Shown in pieces: positions 1 to 12,700 of a DNA stretch of 20,491 nt. The first letter of the stretch is position 1, and every line of letters begins with the position of its first letter. The notes under the pieces were generated by a model, which was not told where the DNA came from, ran no database searches, and saw only the letters and a list, made by a program, of their open reading frames with translations. The position numbers and the translations under genes are program-made. The stretch is from Apostichopus californicus. Lineage: Eukaryota > Echinodermata > Holothuroidea > Aspidochirotida > Stichopodidae. Location of the stretch: assembly GCA_020650975.1 (NCBI GenBank), contig JAIPMN010005655.1, positions 1-20,491 on the forward strand, given 5' to 3'.

Positions 1-102
1 TTTGTTTCTCCAAAGAAACAAGTGGAATCGACAATGTAACAGAATTATTTATTTTTGAGGAGGGATATTTTCTTCTCGTCCAGCGGGAATTTTGTCACAG
101 AT

Positions 103-415
103 AATAATAATAATATTATTTGCATTATATATAGCGCTTTATACCAGCAATAAGTTTCAAAGGGCTTTACAGACGTTAAATTACCCCTGGTCAATGATAA
201 CCTGTCCCAGAGACAATCCCTCCAGTCGGCAGCAGTTATATACTGCGCCCAATAACAAGTTACCTCACAGGTACCAATTTAACCCCTGGGTGGAGAGAGG
301 CAAGTGAGATAAAGCATCTTGCCCAAGGACACAACGTAATGAACTATGCAGGAATCGAACCAGCAATCCTTGGATCACGAGTCCGACACCTTAACCAATT
401 GGCCACCACACTCTC
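103..415 (-). mobile_element. tRNA-derived SINE with (ATT)n tail
   Basis: Read on the minus strand, the element begins near 415 with a tRNA-like head. An A-box-like stretch (TGGCCAATTGGTTAAGG) lies at 405-389 and a B box (GGTTCGATTCC) at 361-351, the internal RNA polymerase III promoter layout. A non-tRNA body follows, with the 'GTCCTTGGGCAAGATGCTTTAT' style block near 330-305 and 'AAAGCGCTATATATAATG' near the 3' end. It finishes in an ATT/ATA-rich tail at about 103-120. This order is the normal architecture of invertebrate SINEs. It is non-autonomous and needs a partner LINE. The body carries no gene; a 71-codon plus-strand frame across it is a shadow. Confidence 0.82.
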
Positions 416-980
416 ACTAGATATGTCAACCTTCTGATATAAGTTGCCTGCTTCCTGCTTCCTTTGGGATATGAAATTATGCACAGTAACACTGAACCAT
501 AAATCATTATGAGAATGCATTAACGTAACCCAGGAAGAATAAGACTAACCTTAGACACTTTGTGGGAAAATGTTTAACTTTCTCCTGTAATCCTACAGTT
601 TTTTTTATAAAGGAAATTGAATTGTGTGTTAACAAATTGTCAGTGGACATTCCAACAGCTGGGGGATATTCGTATATGTCTTCTACGTTAATACCTGTGT
701 TGCAGTATGATATTAGGTCTTTTGTGATATTGAAAGGATAGACGAACAAGGCGAATAAAGTTTGACCCCATTTAGTCAGTTCAAGTGTGTATCAATTCAA
801 TTGACGATACAAGTGGCTTCCTTTGTTTCTGTTAAGTCATGTTTTGCTTACATTCACAAAGTGAAACTGCCTACTATTTTCTCTTCTCTATTTCTGCAAG
901 CTACTCATGATTTGCGTCGGTGGACATATAAAACCTTTTCAAAACTTTTCAAGTAAAACTGCTGGCTTTTTATTCCTTGC
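416..980. other. Non-coding stretch, no gene recognised
   Basis: AT-rich sequence without a recognisable gene. One 45-codon plus-strand open frame (607-741) follows an acceptor-like 'CCTACAG' at 592-598, and an 80-codon minus frame covers the same bases. Neither resembles a family I know, so I do not call a gene. The last bases (about 968-980, 'TTCCTTGCCCGATAACTC') already match the edge of the repeat that follows. Confidence 0.5.
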
Positions 981-1740
981 CCGATAACTCAACAATGGCA
1001 TGTTGGATTGAAGTCCTACTTGGAACATATATGCACCATACTGAATAGAAGAACCATACTGATTTTCCTTGAGCCTTCGGGCAAGGAATCTATGCGATTA
1101 TGATTGCGTGTGTGTGTGTGTTTGTGATGCCCTTGGCTCGTAAACACGTTAACTCAACAATGGCATGTTGGATTGAAGTCATACTTGGTACATAGATGCG
1201 CCATACTGAATAGAAGACCCATATTGATTTTGGTGCTCATCTCATCAATAATAATGAGGTCACGGGGTCAAATGTGAAAATCTCCAAATGCTTATAACTC
1301 CGCAACCAAAGTCAGAATTTATTCATACTTGGTATTAATGTGTTGGTAGATAGTGGGTACATAGTAATATATGTTCAAGTTGATATTATGCATATTAATT
1401 GGGGGGCGGGGCTTAAGTTTATTTTCACTAAAATAGCTTGTAAAAACGGTAACTGAACAAAGACAAGTTGGATTGAAGTCATCCTTGATACATTTATGCG
1501 CCATAGTGAGTAGAAGAGCCCTATTGATTTTGGTGCTCATCTCGACAATATTAATGCGGTCACAGGGTCAAATGTAAACATTTTCAGAATTGAATCATAC
1601 TTTGTGTGAAGGTGTTGGTAGATAGCCGGTACATGACAATGTATGTTCATGGTGATATTATGCACATTTATTAGGGGGCAGGGGCTTGAGTTGATTTTTT
1701 CTAAAAGTAGCTTGTAAACATGATAAGTGAACATATTTAG
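981..1740 (+). repeat. Diverged units of ~301-bp satellite-like repeat (left copy)
   Basis: The phrase 'TGTTGGATTGAAGTC' or a close variant recurs near 1000, 1168 and 1470. The units starting at 1149 ('AACTCAACAATGG') and 1450 ('AACTGAACAAAGA') are 301 bp apart. Each unit contains in order a 'CCATA.TGA.TAGAAGA' block, 'TATTGATTTTGGTGCTCAT', a 'GGTCACNGGGTCAAATGT' block, 'TTGGTAGATAG' and a 'GGGG.GGGGCTT' block. The reverse complement of this order occurs in the array at 19441-20491, so both belong to one family in opposite orientation. Copies here are more diverged, and a head segment with a GT microsatellite (about 1075-1140) is inserted in the series. Short minus-strand frames here are repeat shadows. 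Confidence 0.8.
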
Positions 1741-1767
1741 TTGGTAGGTCCACAGTCAGTGAAAGAA

Positions 1768-1829
1768 CCTTGCCGATCAATTGAATCAACAATGACGAAA
1801 GCTTGGGATTATAATCTCAATTGGCAAGG
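1768..1829. repeat. Inverted repeat (hairpin) with CCTTGCC/GGCAAGG arms
   Basis: CCTTGCC at 1768-1774 pairs with GGCAAGG at 1823-1829, extended imperfectly by TCAATTG and CAATT next to the arms. The arm sequence is the same as the head of the dispersed repeat seen near 1080, 8870 and 10735. This may therefore be the edge of a further repeat copy. Confidence 0.55.
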
Positions 1830-1857
1830 AATCACAATAAGCCCACTGGCTTTTCTG

Positions 1858-1906
1858 GTTAACCAATGGTTACAGTAACCAGTGGTTACAGTAACCAATG
1901 GCTACA
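1858..1906. repeat. Three short units with nested palindromes
   Basis: Three units of about 17 bp on the pattern CCA(A/G)TGG(T/C)TAC with an AGTAA spacer. The centre GTAACCAGTGGTTAC at 1875-1889 is a perfect odd palindrome. The block ends about 50 bp before the splice acceptor of the TBC exon at 1959, inside the presumed intron. Confidence 0.6.
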
Positions 1907-1958
1907 TGGATATATTACCGGAGGTTCACATGATTCGCTTTCTTTCTTCATCTGATAG

Positions 1959-2392
1959 GCGGCCGACAGAGATTAGCCGTGGCCGATATCAATACAGAAT
2001 TTACATTTGAGTTATTTATATGTGTGGCCATCCTGCATCACCATAGGGAGAAAATTAAGCAGTGCAATGATTCAGCGTCAGTATTCCAATTTGTTAACGG
2101 GTGAGTCCATCGTCGTTCTATCGATCCAGAAAATTTATTAAAAGATAGATTTTACAGCTAATAATCATCCGAATGGTGGTGTAACTATATTGCAAACTTT
2201 ATCAAGCAGTATTTATCATAAAGTCAGCATGGTCAACTATTAATTAACTTTTCCACTTGATTGTGATATTTCCAAAGTTTTTTGTGTGTTTGTTTGTTCA
2301 ATCTCAATTTTGTTTGTCCCACAGATTAACTCACCAACTGGACCTCAAACAAGTTCTCACCCAAGCCGAAGGGCTCGTGCGGGAGTATTGCC
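1959..2392 (+). CDS. Partial Rab-GAP TBC-domain protein (two internal exons)
   Basis: Exon A (1959-2100) follows an acceptor 'TTCATCTGATAG' and ends at the donor GG|GTGAGT. Exon B (2326-2392) follows 'TTTGTCCCACAG' and ends at CC|GTAAGT. Exon A leaves two bases of a codon that the first base of exon B completes (GGA), so the frame runs through. Recognisable pieces are FELFICVAILHHHREKI, SVFQFVNG, LTHQLDLKQVLTQAE and GLVREYC. This is the C-terminal helical end of a TBC domain, where 'LFICVAIL..' and '..VL..AE.L' recur, closest in feel to the GYP7-like group (TBC1D15/16/17, SGSM). TBC proteins stimulate GTP hydrolysis by Rab GTPases on membranes. The catalytic Arg and Gln fingers lie in upstream exons I cannot see, presumably left of the window. 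The 225-bp intron lacks coding signal. I cannot name the orthologue. Confidence 0.72.
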
Positions 2393-4523
2393 GTAAGTCC
2401 GTCATTTCGAACAGCTTTGAGATGGTCGAGTGAGAGCAGGCATGTACTACTGAACTAGCTTCAAGATATTGGTCAACTTTAACAAGCGAGCTATCTGGTT
2501 GAAACAACCAACTAGCTTCAAACTCTTTTCCACTTCAGTACTTTTACTACAAGCGAGTCACTTTGTTGCAAGTCAGTTATATTAAACAGCTTTTGAAATG
2601 GTAAACAGGCACGTATGAACTAGCTAGCAGAATTGTCATCCTCAACAAGCTATATGTCTGTTTTCAGACAGCTGACAGCTTCAAACTCTTCACCAGTTCA
2701 ATACCTTTTATACTTGTGCCACTCTTTGGACCTTGATTTAATGGAGATGAGGCTTTTTTCTGTTTTTATTCTTGAAACCATTGCTTTTAATTTTGCTGTA
2801 AATGTGTAAAAGCAAACCTTTTGTCTTCAAAGTATCTGTTAAATTGTAAAACCTTTCACACACCAATACATCTCCGTTAGTTGTTTCCCAATCTTTCGAC
2901 AAAACGAAAACAAAACAGAGTGGTCTACCTATTAGTATCTTACAACTCACCCCGGTTCCAGGGCAGGAAATTAACTTTTCAAGTACGTCTCGAATATTTA
3001 AATGTGTTCGAAGGTTTCACAGATAAGAAATTTAAAACTACTACTTTTGGCGATATTGGCCACTTAGTCAGCAGACTACACTCACCCATTCTTCAAAATG
3101 AAAATTAACAAATGAAGTTTAATATCAAATTTAAAATTTCACAGAGATAGTAAAGGGATGTCAGTGAAAGTACTTATCTGAACGTTGTCAACAATTAGTT
3201 TAGTTTTGCCCCTATAGTCATTTTGGGATATCATTATTATGTACCACTCGCATCAATTCCAGACTTGTACGGTTTCTCTCATGTTGGCATCGCAGGAAGA
3301 CATTCCATTGTAAATCTCCGATCTTTACTCAAATCTAGGAAGGTGATTTCTGTTTCTTTAATTTAATTCTTTTGTTTCAAGTTCCGTCTCTTTTTTTTTC
3401 CGTAAATTCTTTTTTTCTGGAACGAGTCTGTTATTGAACATCTTGATAGTGAGGAAGAGGTTTATGGTTTAAATCATATCAGGTCTTGTTTTAAAGGGAC
3501 TTATAATACATTCATTGTGGTAGAGTTTGTCTTCGTAATATTTTGTTTGTGTTATTCAGTGTAAGAATTTTTAAACCTTACTATATAGGGATAACATGAA
3601 AGCTACTGTGTGCTGCTTCGTGATTTTTAAAAACATTAAACAATAAATAAATAAAAAAAGAGGAAATGAATAACATACAATGCAGAGACATAACCTAATG
3701 TTTGCTGACTATAAGAGAATTTTAACATCTCTAAAATAATACCCCCTCCCCCCCCCAAAAAAAACAAAAACCAATAAATAAAATGATAATTTTTTTTTTT
3801 AAACACTTTTTTTTGGAACGCACAAACTCATATTTATTGCTTGTCCGGTATTCTGTGAAAAGTAGAAGACATGAGAACAAGTTTTTTTTTTTTTTATATT
3901 TTGATTGTTTAACAATGGGAGGTGGAGATTTTAATGAAATATTATTCTAGCTTGCTAAAAGAGCAATCGTTTTTGTTTAAGAAGTTAAAAGTTTGATATA
4001 TCTCTTTGAAAGAACAGGATCCATTTCAATGAAGAAGGGAGTTAAAGTAAGCCGTGCCTGTAAAAACGTTAAACTAAACTGCATATCTATTTAATACTAT
4101 CTAGTTTTTTATATCTCTTTTAAAGAATGTCTTGTGTTTCATGAAATGTAGCTTTGTGGCCGAGGACAATCCATTTCAGTTTTTTTAAGTAATTGTAAGT
4201 GGAAAGAGGGTCATACTCTTTGTCAATTTGACTTTTGTTTTCGGTACTGAAACAACTGCATTATCTCAGATAAAATTTCAGTTTACTGCACTTTGTACTA
4301 ATTTGTTGACTCCAACATTTGCCAAAGATTTCATCATACTTTTTTTCCCCATTTTTTGCCAAAGTTGGAATCTTTTGTGGACATACTTGTCCATACATTC
4401 CTGTGTAGTGGGATCTATCTCACATTTAAGTTACTTTGTATGTTATTCAAACCAGATGGTCACATGAATGTTTCTATTATGTTGCTGAACAATTGTTAAG
4501 GGTGTAGATTTGGAGCTTGCAGA
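2393..4523. other. Probable TBC intron or downstream DNA
   Basis: Two short stretches near 2415-2530 and 2590-2700 repeat 'TTTGAGATGG', 'GAACTAGCT' and 'CAACAAGC.AGCTAT' elements, so a local duplication of about 170 bp is likely. The rest is AT-rich with poly-T and poly-A runs (3390, 3745-3760, 3790, 3884). Apart from the weak exon candidate at 3296-3342 I see no coding signal. The short open frames lack family resemblance. Confidence 0.5.
3296..3342 (+). other. Candidate third exon of the TBC gene
   Basis: A pyrimidine-rich acceptor ('TTTCTCTCATGTTGGCATCGCAG') precedes 47 bases ending at AAG|GTGATT. The preceding exon at 2326-2392 leaves one base (C). Joining it to this segment gives 16 open codons, reading RRHSIVNLRSLLKSRK after REYC. 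If the donor were not used, the frame would stop eight codons later (TAA), so it could also be a terminal exon. Length and conservation are too small for certainty. Confidence 0.3.
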
Positions 4524-5394
4524 ACATGTGTGTATGTAACACAGTTCAACTATCACAGTTGTTTATTTAAAAGTCCAACTGTTGAATATGTATGTAACAC
4601 AGTCACACTACCACATGTGTTTATGTAACACAGTCCAACTATCATATGTGTTTATGTAACACAGTCCAACTATCACATGTGTATGTGACACAGTCCAACT
4701 ATCACATGTGTGTATGTAACAGTCACACTATCACATGTGTGTATGTAACACAGTCATACTAACACATGTGTGTATGTAGCACAGTCCAACTTTCATGTGT
4801 GTTTATGTAACAAAGTCCAACTATTCAATGTGTGTATGTAACACAGTCCAACTATTCAATGTGTGTATGTAACACAGTCCAACTATGGCATGTTTATGTA
4901 ACAAAGTCCAACTATTGAATGTGTGTATGTAACACAGTCCAACTACCACATGTGTGTATGTAACACAGTCCAACTATCACATGTGTGTATGTAACACAGT
5001 CACACTATCACATGTGTTTATGTAACACAGTCCAACTATTCAATGTGTGTTTGTAACATAGTCACACTATCACACGTGTGTATGTGACACCGTCCAACTA
5101 TCACATGTGTATATGTGACATAGTCTAACTATCACATGTGTGTATGTAACACAGTCCAACTATCACATGTGTGTATGTAACACAGTCCAACTATTCAATG
5201 TGTGTATGTAACACAGTCCAACTATCGCATGTTTATGTAACAAAGTCCAACTACTGAATGTGTGTATGTAACACAGTCCAACTACCACATGTGTGTATGT
5301 AACACAGTCCAACTATCACATGTGTTTATGTAACGCAGTCCAACTATCACATGTGTGTATGTAACACAGTCCAACTCACACGTGTGTGTTTGTC
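4524..5394. repeat. 31-bp minisatellite with CACATGTG cores
   Basis: Roughly 28 units of about 31 bp with consensus 'TGTGTATGTAACACAGTCC' + 'AACTATCACA'. Unit variants include 'TTTATG' for 'TGTATG', 'AACAAAG' for 'AACACAG', 'TTCAA' for 'ATCACA' and 'CACACTA' for 'CCAACTA'. Unit joints form CACATGTG, a palindrome with E-box cores. Runs of variants recur in order about 339 bp apart (4850-4990 against 5190-5320), so larger blocks were duplicated after the units diverged. No gene runs through it. Confidence 0.93.
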
Positions 5395-7284
5395 ACTGTA
5401 TATGTGCAATGATGCTGCTAGAGTTGTTTGTGGATTTGATTGGAATATTGAAGGGAGATACTTACAGACAGTATCAACCAATAGATAAATACAGCCAAAT
5501 GTGTGGAGAGGTAAATATCCCATTCCCCCCTCTCCCACCCCCCTCTCATACCTATTCCTCTCATATGTTGCCTCTAGTGGTATTGATTCTGAAGTTGGTC
5601 TTTCTATGGCACACATGCAATAAAACAGCTAACTGACATGTAGCAGGTAGTATGCACCTGAACTGATCTGTTTCACGTACAGTAGCTGTCGTTTCTTTCA
5701 TTCTGTCGTTGCTTCGCAGTTCTTTCAGAGTGATGACTGTGATGTCAATTACTGAATTGTGATGTAGATATGTGATCCCTGAATTAGTACTTTATCAGTT
5801 CATTTGCAGTACGGTTTCTTTTCAAAGTGTAGTGAAGCTGTGACATGTGTGAGATAAATGAATTAATTATTAAATAAATCATTTATTGACATATATATCT
5901 TTCTAAAAACAAAGAATACTTGCATATCTTTTGCCATGATTTACTTCTTCTTTAATATCTAAGCAAGACACACAGAGAAATGTAGCAAATAGTTTATACG
6001 GAATTAATTGTTTTTTCTTTAAATGATTATGTCATTATTGACAACATGTTAGAGAGAGAGATAACTGGTGTTTAACAAATATGACATTCTAACGTATAGG
6101 TACTTTTGAAATAGGCTTTATTTATCATCCACTTTAACCTTGCCATTTTTTAGCGCACCTTCGTCCATTACAATTCTTTGTTTCTGTTGAAAGCTGTTGG
6201 ACAGAGTTGTCTTGTAAAACTATATGGGTCACTCTGAAAATATGTAGTTCTTAACTGACTACGCTAGTACTCCTTTCTTAGGGGGGAGCAAGAATGGTGG
6301 GGCAGGGGAAAGAGAGGTGGGGGAGGGGGGTTATGTAAGGTACACTTTCAAGAAGAGTCTGAGAATTACTGTACCTTTTTCCTGCCAGATTTGGTAATTT
6401 AATTTATCGTTGTGCCTTAGTTTGACGTACTTACTAGTAAAACTAGGTTGCACCGTTCCGTTCTGTCCAAAGTTGAAACAATTAACTTTATGTCTGTAAT
6501 ATTATTCAAAGGAACAAAAATAAAAAAAATTCATTGTGTAAATTTTTTTAATTTTTTTTTAAAATGTCCGATAGCAATATCTTTCATTCATAAAAAGTAC
6601 AGCATTTCTTATAAATAAAAGGAAGTCTGAAATCAAAATTGTTTTCATTTAAATTTGTTTATCAAATTGAAATTGATGCTTTGCCTTGTCATTGGTTATT
6701 AATTCAACCAATTTTTATCTTTAAGCTGTTGGTATTTCTGTTTTTTTATTGAATTTTTGCTTCTTCTTTTGTGATTTTTTTATTCAAAGTGTCTTTCATT
6801 ATAACCTTTCATATATGATTTTTGTCATGGTTTAGTTCGACGAAAGAATGTTCACTCGACGTGGAAGATAACATGCTCTCTTTCGTGACCTGACCAAACG
6901 TTAAGCAAAGACTGACTGTATTTGTTGTTGTTTATCATCATTTCAGTGTAAATATGTACTTATTATTAATGGGAAAAGTTCTGGGTTTGGTTTTACATGT
7001 TAAATTCACTTTTGGTACCATACCTCAAACCTTGGTTGGTTTTTCAATGCATTTAGATGAGACGAGCACACACTTTAAATTGAACAAAGCACTTCACTGC
7101 AAGAGAATAAAGAATTGATAAATTATTGTAATATATATATAAATATCACTTGTAAAGTACAAGAGGTTTGTTTATGTTAAAAGCACATGACCTTTGACCT
7201 TAACATTAGAATCTGGTTTATATTTGTGAATGATTGAAATAACTATGAATTTGGAAGGCCATTAGTGAATGGTTTGAATATTGT

Positions 7285-7304
7285 GGGAGGGTGGGGGAGG
7301 GGGG
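7285..7304 (+). other. G-quadruplex motif
   Basis: Four G runs separated by single bases: GGG-A-GGG-T-GGGGG-A-GGGGGG. Single-base loops are typical of very stable parallel quadruplexes. A purine-rich tract continues to about 7370. Looser G-rich tracts occur at 6299-6330, 14343-14365 and 15376-15412. Confidence 0.75.
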
Positions 7305-8194
7305 AGTGTAGCAGGGACAGAGAGGATAGAGGGAGGCGAGGAGCAGGGAGAGTGAGATAAGGGAGGAAAGGAATGACAGATGCAATACTTATAAAGGTTC
7401 ACAATCGTATCAGAAGGGTAACGTTTTTCATAATATAAGGGTGTATTGAAGTTAAGTCAAGTATTGCAAATGGTTACAGTCTATGTGATAAGGCAAATGT
7501 TACTTAGTAACATATTGCATTTGACCCAAAACATCAGACTTAGATATCAACCTTTTTCTCTTCAGCAAAAGTTTTTAAGTAAATTTGAAAGAAAGGAACT
7601 TTGATGTTCATGTATGTACAAACAGATGCCCTGAAAGTTACCATGAGTCAATCCAATCACACACAAGGTCACAAGCAGTTGTCTGAATTTGAAAGGATCA
7701 GGGAAAGGAAGTGTCTGGGGGGATGGAGGGAAAAATATTAATTGTTACCAAGTGTTAAGAATGAGTTGATATAATCTTGTTTAACTTCATACACTGCTTG
7801 AATATTTCATTTCTGATTTAGATGTTAATAAAATCATGTGCTGTTACTATATTAGCATGGTTTGTAAGATGGCTGATTACTTTCACTTGGGTCTTTTAAG
7901 TTATAAGTTGTAGATATAACTCACACAAACTTTATGAAACATTTGCCTTCGTTTCTTTCAACCTAACCGTGATTAATAGAGTCATACAAAAAAAATGACA
8001 ATGTCTTTTAATGATTTAGAAGGGGACTTGGGTGTCACGGTCTATACATGTGAAGGCAGTGATTGAAAATGTAAACAACACCTTTGCTTTTGTTTTTGCA
8101 TCTACAGAATAAAACCGTGGTAATTCTCTTTAAAGAGTGCAAACGTTGTCATGGAGATGTTTTTAGCACACAGTACAGACTGCAAAATGCAAGA

Positions 8195-8345
8195 ATGCAA
8201 AATTATTATAATATTAAAATATAATATATTATAATATATTTATAATATAATTATAATATAATTATAATATATTAATATAACATTATAATATATATAATAA
8301 TATGAAAATATATTATTATTATTATTATGATGTTATAGGAAGGAT
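8195..8345. repeat. AT-only microsatellite (TATAATAT)n and (ATT)n
   Basis: About 140 bases almost free of G and C. The first part is built of TATAATATATT-like units that are largely self-complementary, and it ends in (ATT)n near 8310-8328. It could extrude cruciforms or cause copy-number instability. No coding role is visible. Confidence 0.85.
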
Positions 8346-8867
8346 TTTAACATAGAATAGAAAAGCAATCATGTGTTTGTCTCCACCAAACTGACAAAGT
8401 GAACAATAGATGGGAAATATGTAGGAAATTTATGGAAGTAATTTTGCAATGAGACATGAGATCTTATTTAAATGTCACATGATCTGTTAAGGCTTATAGT
8501 TTTTTTAAATTAATGAAAGGGGAACAATTTGGATATCAACTCTCACCTAATTTATCATGCCTTTTTTTATTTTCAAAGTCTTCCTTTTTCGCTTAAATAT
8601 TTTTTCTCTCAAATTTAATATCGATGTCGCAACGAAGAGAAAATTGGTATGTTTGACGAGTTATGGCAATGTGCAAAGTTACTATATTAATAGCATTTTT
8701 TTTCCCTTCATATTTCTGGACAGGATTTAAATATTTGAGGAAGAATAAAGCCAGATTTTATTGAAAGAAAATATGTGTTTTGTCTTCTTTATATGTGCAC
8801 TAGTGTCTCCCTCTATAATTTGTAACAAAGAGTGGACACACAGGACCATATGGGCTATTTGATATCC

Positions 8868-9060
8868 TTGCCGGGGCAAAAGGAATCTAAGCGAGGGAGA
8901 TAACGTGTGTTTGTGTGTGTGTGTGTTCCAATAGCTTGTGAAGAAGGTAACTTCGAAAATACATATTGGATTAACTTCGTACTCGGTGTGTGGATCAGTC
9001 GTGGTGATTCAACCAATTTCTTAGCTACTCTTTGAAGGCCGAACTTGAAGTGGTCCACAA
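8868..9060 (+). repeat. Dispersed repeat with head hairpin and GT run
   Basis: The layout is CCTTGCC..GGCAAAAGGAATC, then 'ATGCGA'-like bases, (GT)n at 8905-8925, 'AGCTTGTGAAGAAGGTAAC', then 'TATTGGATTAACTTCGTACT.GGTGTGTGGA'. The same order occurs at about 1077-1230 and 10728-10960, so this is one family in at least three copies. It ends about 500 bp before the UFM1 initiator and may lie in its promoter region. Confidence 0.7.
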
Positions 9061-9560
9061 TAGCCTCAGTTTACCCGATTTCCACACCATGTTATACTTG
9101 GATTCATTCTCATCAACAAGCAAGGCAAATAATTGTATTATTTTGATAAAAAAACCAATTTCTACTTGCTAAAAGATCTTAAAAGATGTGCGTGTTGATA
9201 CCTTGCATGAGAAAGACCAGTGCAGATCCAGACTTTTAAAAATGAGCTAGTGTGGCCCTGGGGCTGTTGAAGCCAACCCCCATGTTGGTAGGTGATGGTC
9301 GAAGGGTCCACCCAAAAATGTGTTTTAGTTGTGAAATATATAGACCCACCTGCCGCTTGGTTCGAGAGTCGGAAGAACCGAGCGAATATTATGGACTTGT
9401 CTAGAATGTTCCACCTTAGATGTAGTCCCGCAGAGTAGTACAACAGAGTGCGTATGACCACATTTGTCATATTTCTGCAGAAGAGAAGCGGATCGAATTC
9501 GGTGACCATATCAAACGCTAACTTCAACTCATATATTGTGCAAGACTTACGTCGACCAAA
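9061..9560 (+). promoter_or_regulatory. UFM1 upstream region and probable 5' UTR
   Basis: The first UFM1 exon ends at 9562 and its 5' end is not visible from sequence. The stretch 9220-9560 is less AT-rich than its surroundings, as expected for a 5' UTR or core promoter. I see no clear TATA or CCAAT arrangement at a fixed distance. A 9-bp stem (GCTTGGTTC at 9355-9363 with GAACCGAGC at 9375-9383, loop of 11) could form in the RNA. The bases before the initiator (GACCAAA, A at -3) are a good animal start context. A 121-codon minus-strand frame across this region has no recognisable content and I treat it as a shadow. Confidence 0.5.
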
Positions 9561-12106
<2,546 letters not shown>

Positions 12107-12700
12107 TCCTAATACAGTGCTGTAAACATTCCACAGATGGAACCAGTAGAAGCCCCAATGCCCACCAATCAAAGCATGAAGATTGTTGTGTTAATACCCT
12201 ACATATGTTGCTCTGGTACAGACATGAATATTCTGCCTGGGAGTTATTTGGGTCTGTGATTATGTAACCTGCAGATGGACATATCATTGGCTGTATTTTA
12301 CTTTGGCTTGTAACTCTTCTGATTTCAGCCTCTCTACTAAGATTCTCACATTAAAATTGCTTCTGCTAGTTTTTAAAACTCGGACAACATTTTGCTCTCT
12401 TTCTATATATATTTACAAATTAATTTATTGATTCTCTAAGCTTTGAGAAATCTTTGTTAATATGAAGTTTGCCTTGAATTTGAACTCAATCTTTGGCGAA
12501 CTTTGTTTGCCAACAGGAGTTCTGACAGAACCAATTAGGACACATGGCAGTTTGTTTGGTGGAAACATCTAATACAAATTACTCAATTTTCCTTCCATCA
12601 AATCCATTCATCTATCTCTCATCATGTCAATGAATTTTTGCTAAAGGTAAAACAATTGCCAAAATGTTTGGAGAACTTTGTTAGAATAAAGTGTTAGAAA
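12107..12700 (+). other. UFM1 3' UTR
   Basis: Non-coding sequence directly after the TGA at 12104-12106. ATTAAA at 12350-12355 and AATAAA at 12685-12690 are possible ends of the transcript. The extent is inferred and no conserved element was recognised. Confidence 0.5.
12685..12690 (+). terminator. AATAAA polyadenylation signal candidate for UFM1
   Basis: The first canonical AATAAA hexamer after the UFM1 stop, followed by GT- and T-containing sequence ('GTGTTAGAAAATTTTATT'). The ATTAAA at 12350 is the alternative. Confidence 0.45.

Larger units (their letters stand above)
5395..8867. other. Long non-coding stretch between TBC exons and UFM1
   Basis: No gene is convincing over about 3.4 kb. 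It contains a 93-codon plus frame continuing out of the minisatellite (5355-5636), which I regard as chance. There are pyrimidine-rich (5520-5545) and G-rich tracts (6283-6330, 7285-7304), a perfect DR1-type hexamer pair (7188-7200) and an acceptor-like site with a 38-codon frame at 8108-8224. An AT-only microsatellite follows at 8195. Part of it may be 3' UTR or introns of the TBC gene. Confidence 0.5.

Noticed and set aside
349..410. A true tRNA gene on the minus strand
   Set aside because: A and B boxes are present but no clean acceptor stem closes the cloverleaf, and a SINE body with an ATT tail follows.
4524..5394. CRISPR-like array of ~31-bp repeats
   Set aside because: Units are contiguous with no unique spacers, and the surrounding DNA is eukaryotic. 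It is a minisatellite.
5355..5636. 93-codon plus frame and 89-codon minus frame
   Set aside because: Both start in the minisatellite and run through a C-rich tract, with no family resemblance.
9162..9527. 121-codon minus-strand frame upstream of UFM1, the longest in the window
   Set aside because: No splice or start context, no recognisable domain, and it covers the UFM1 5' region. Best explained by chance.
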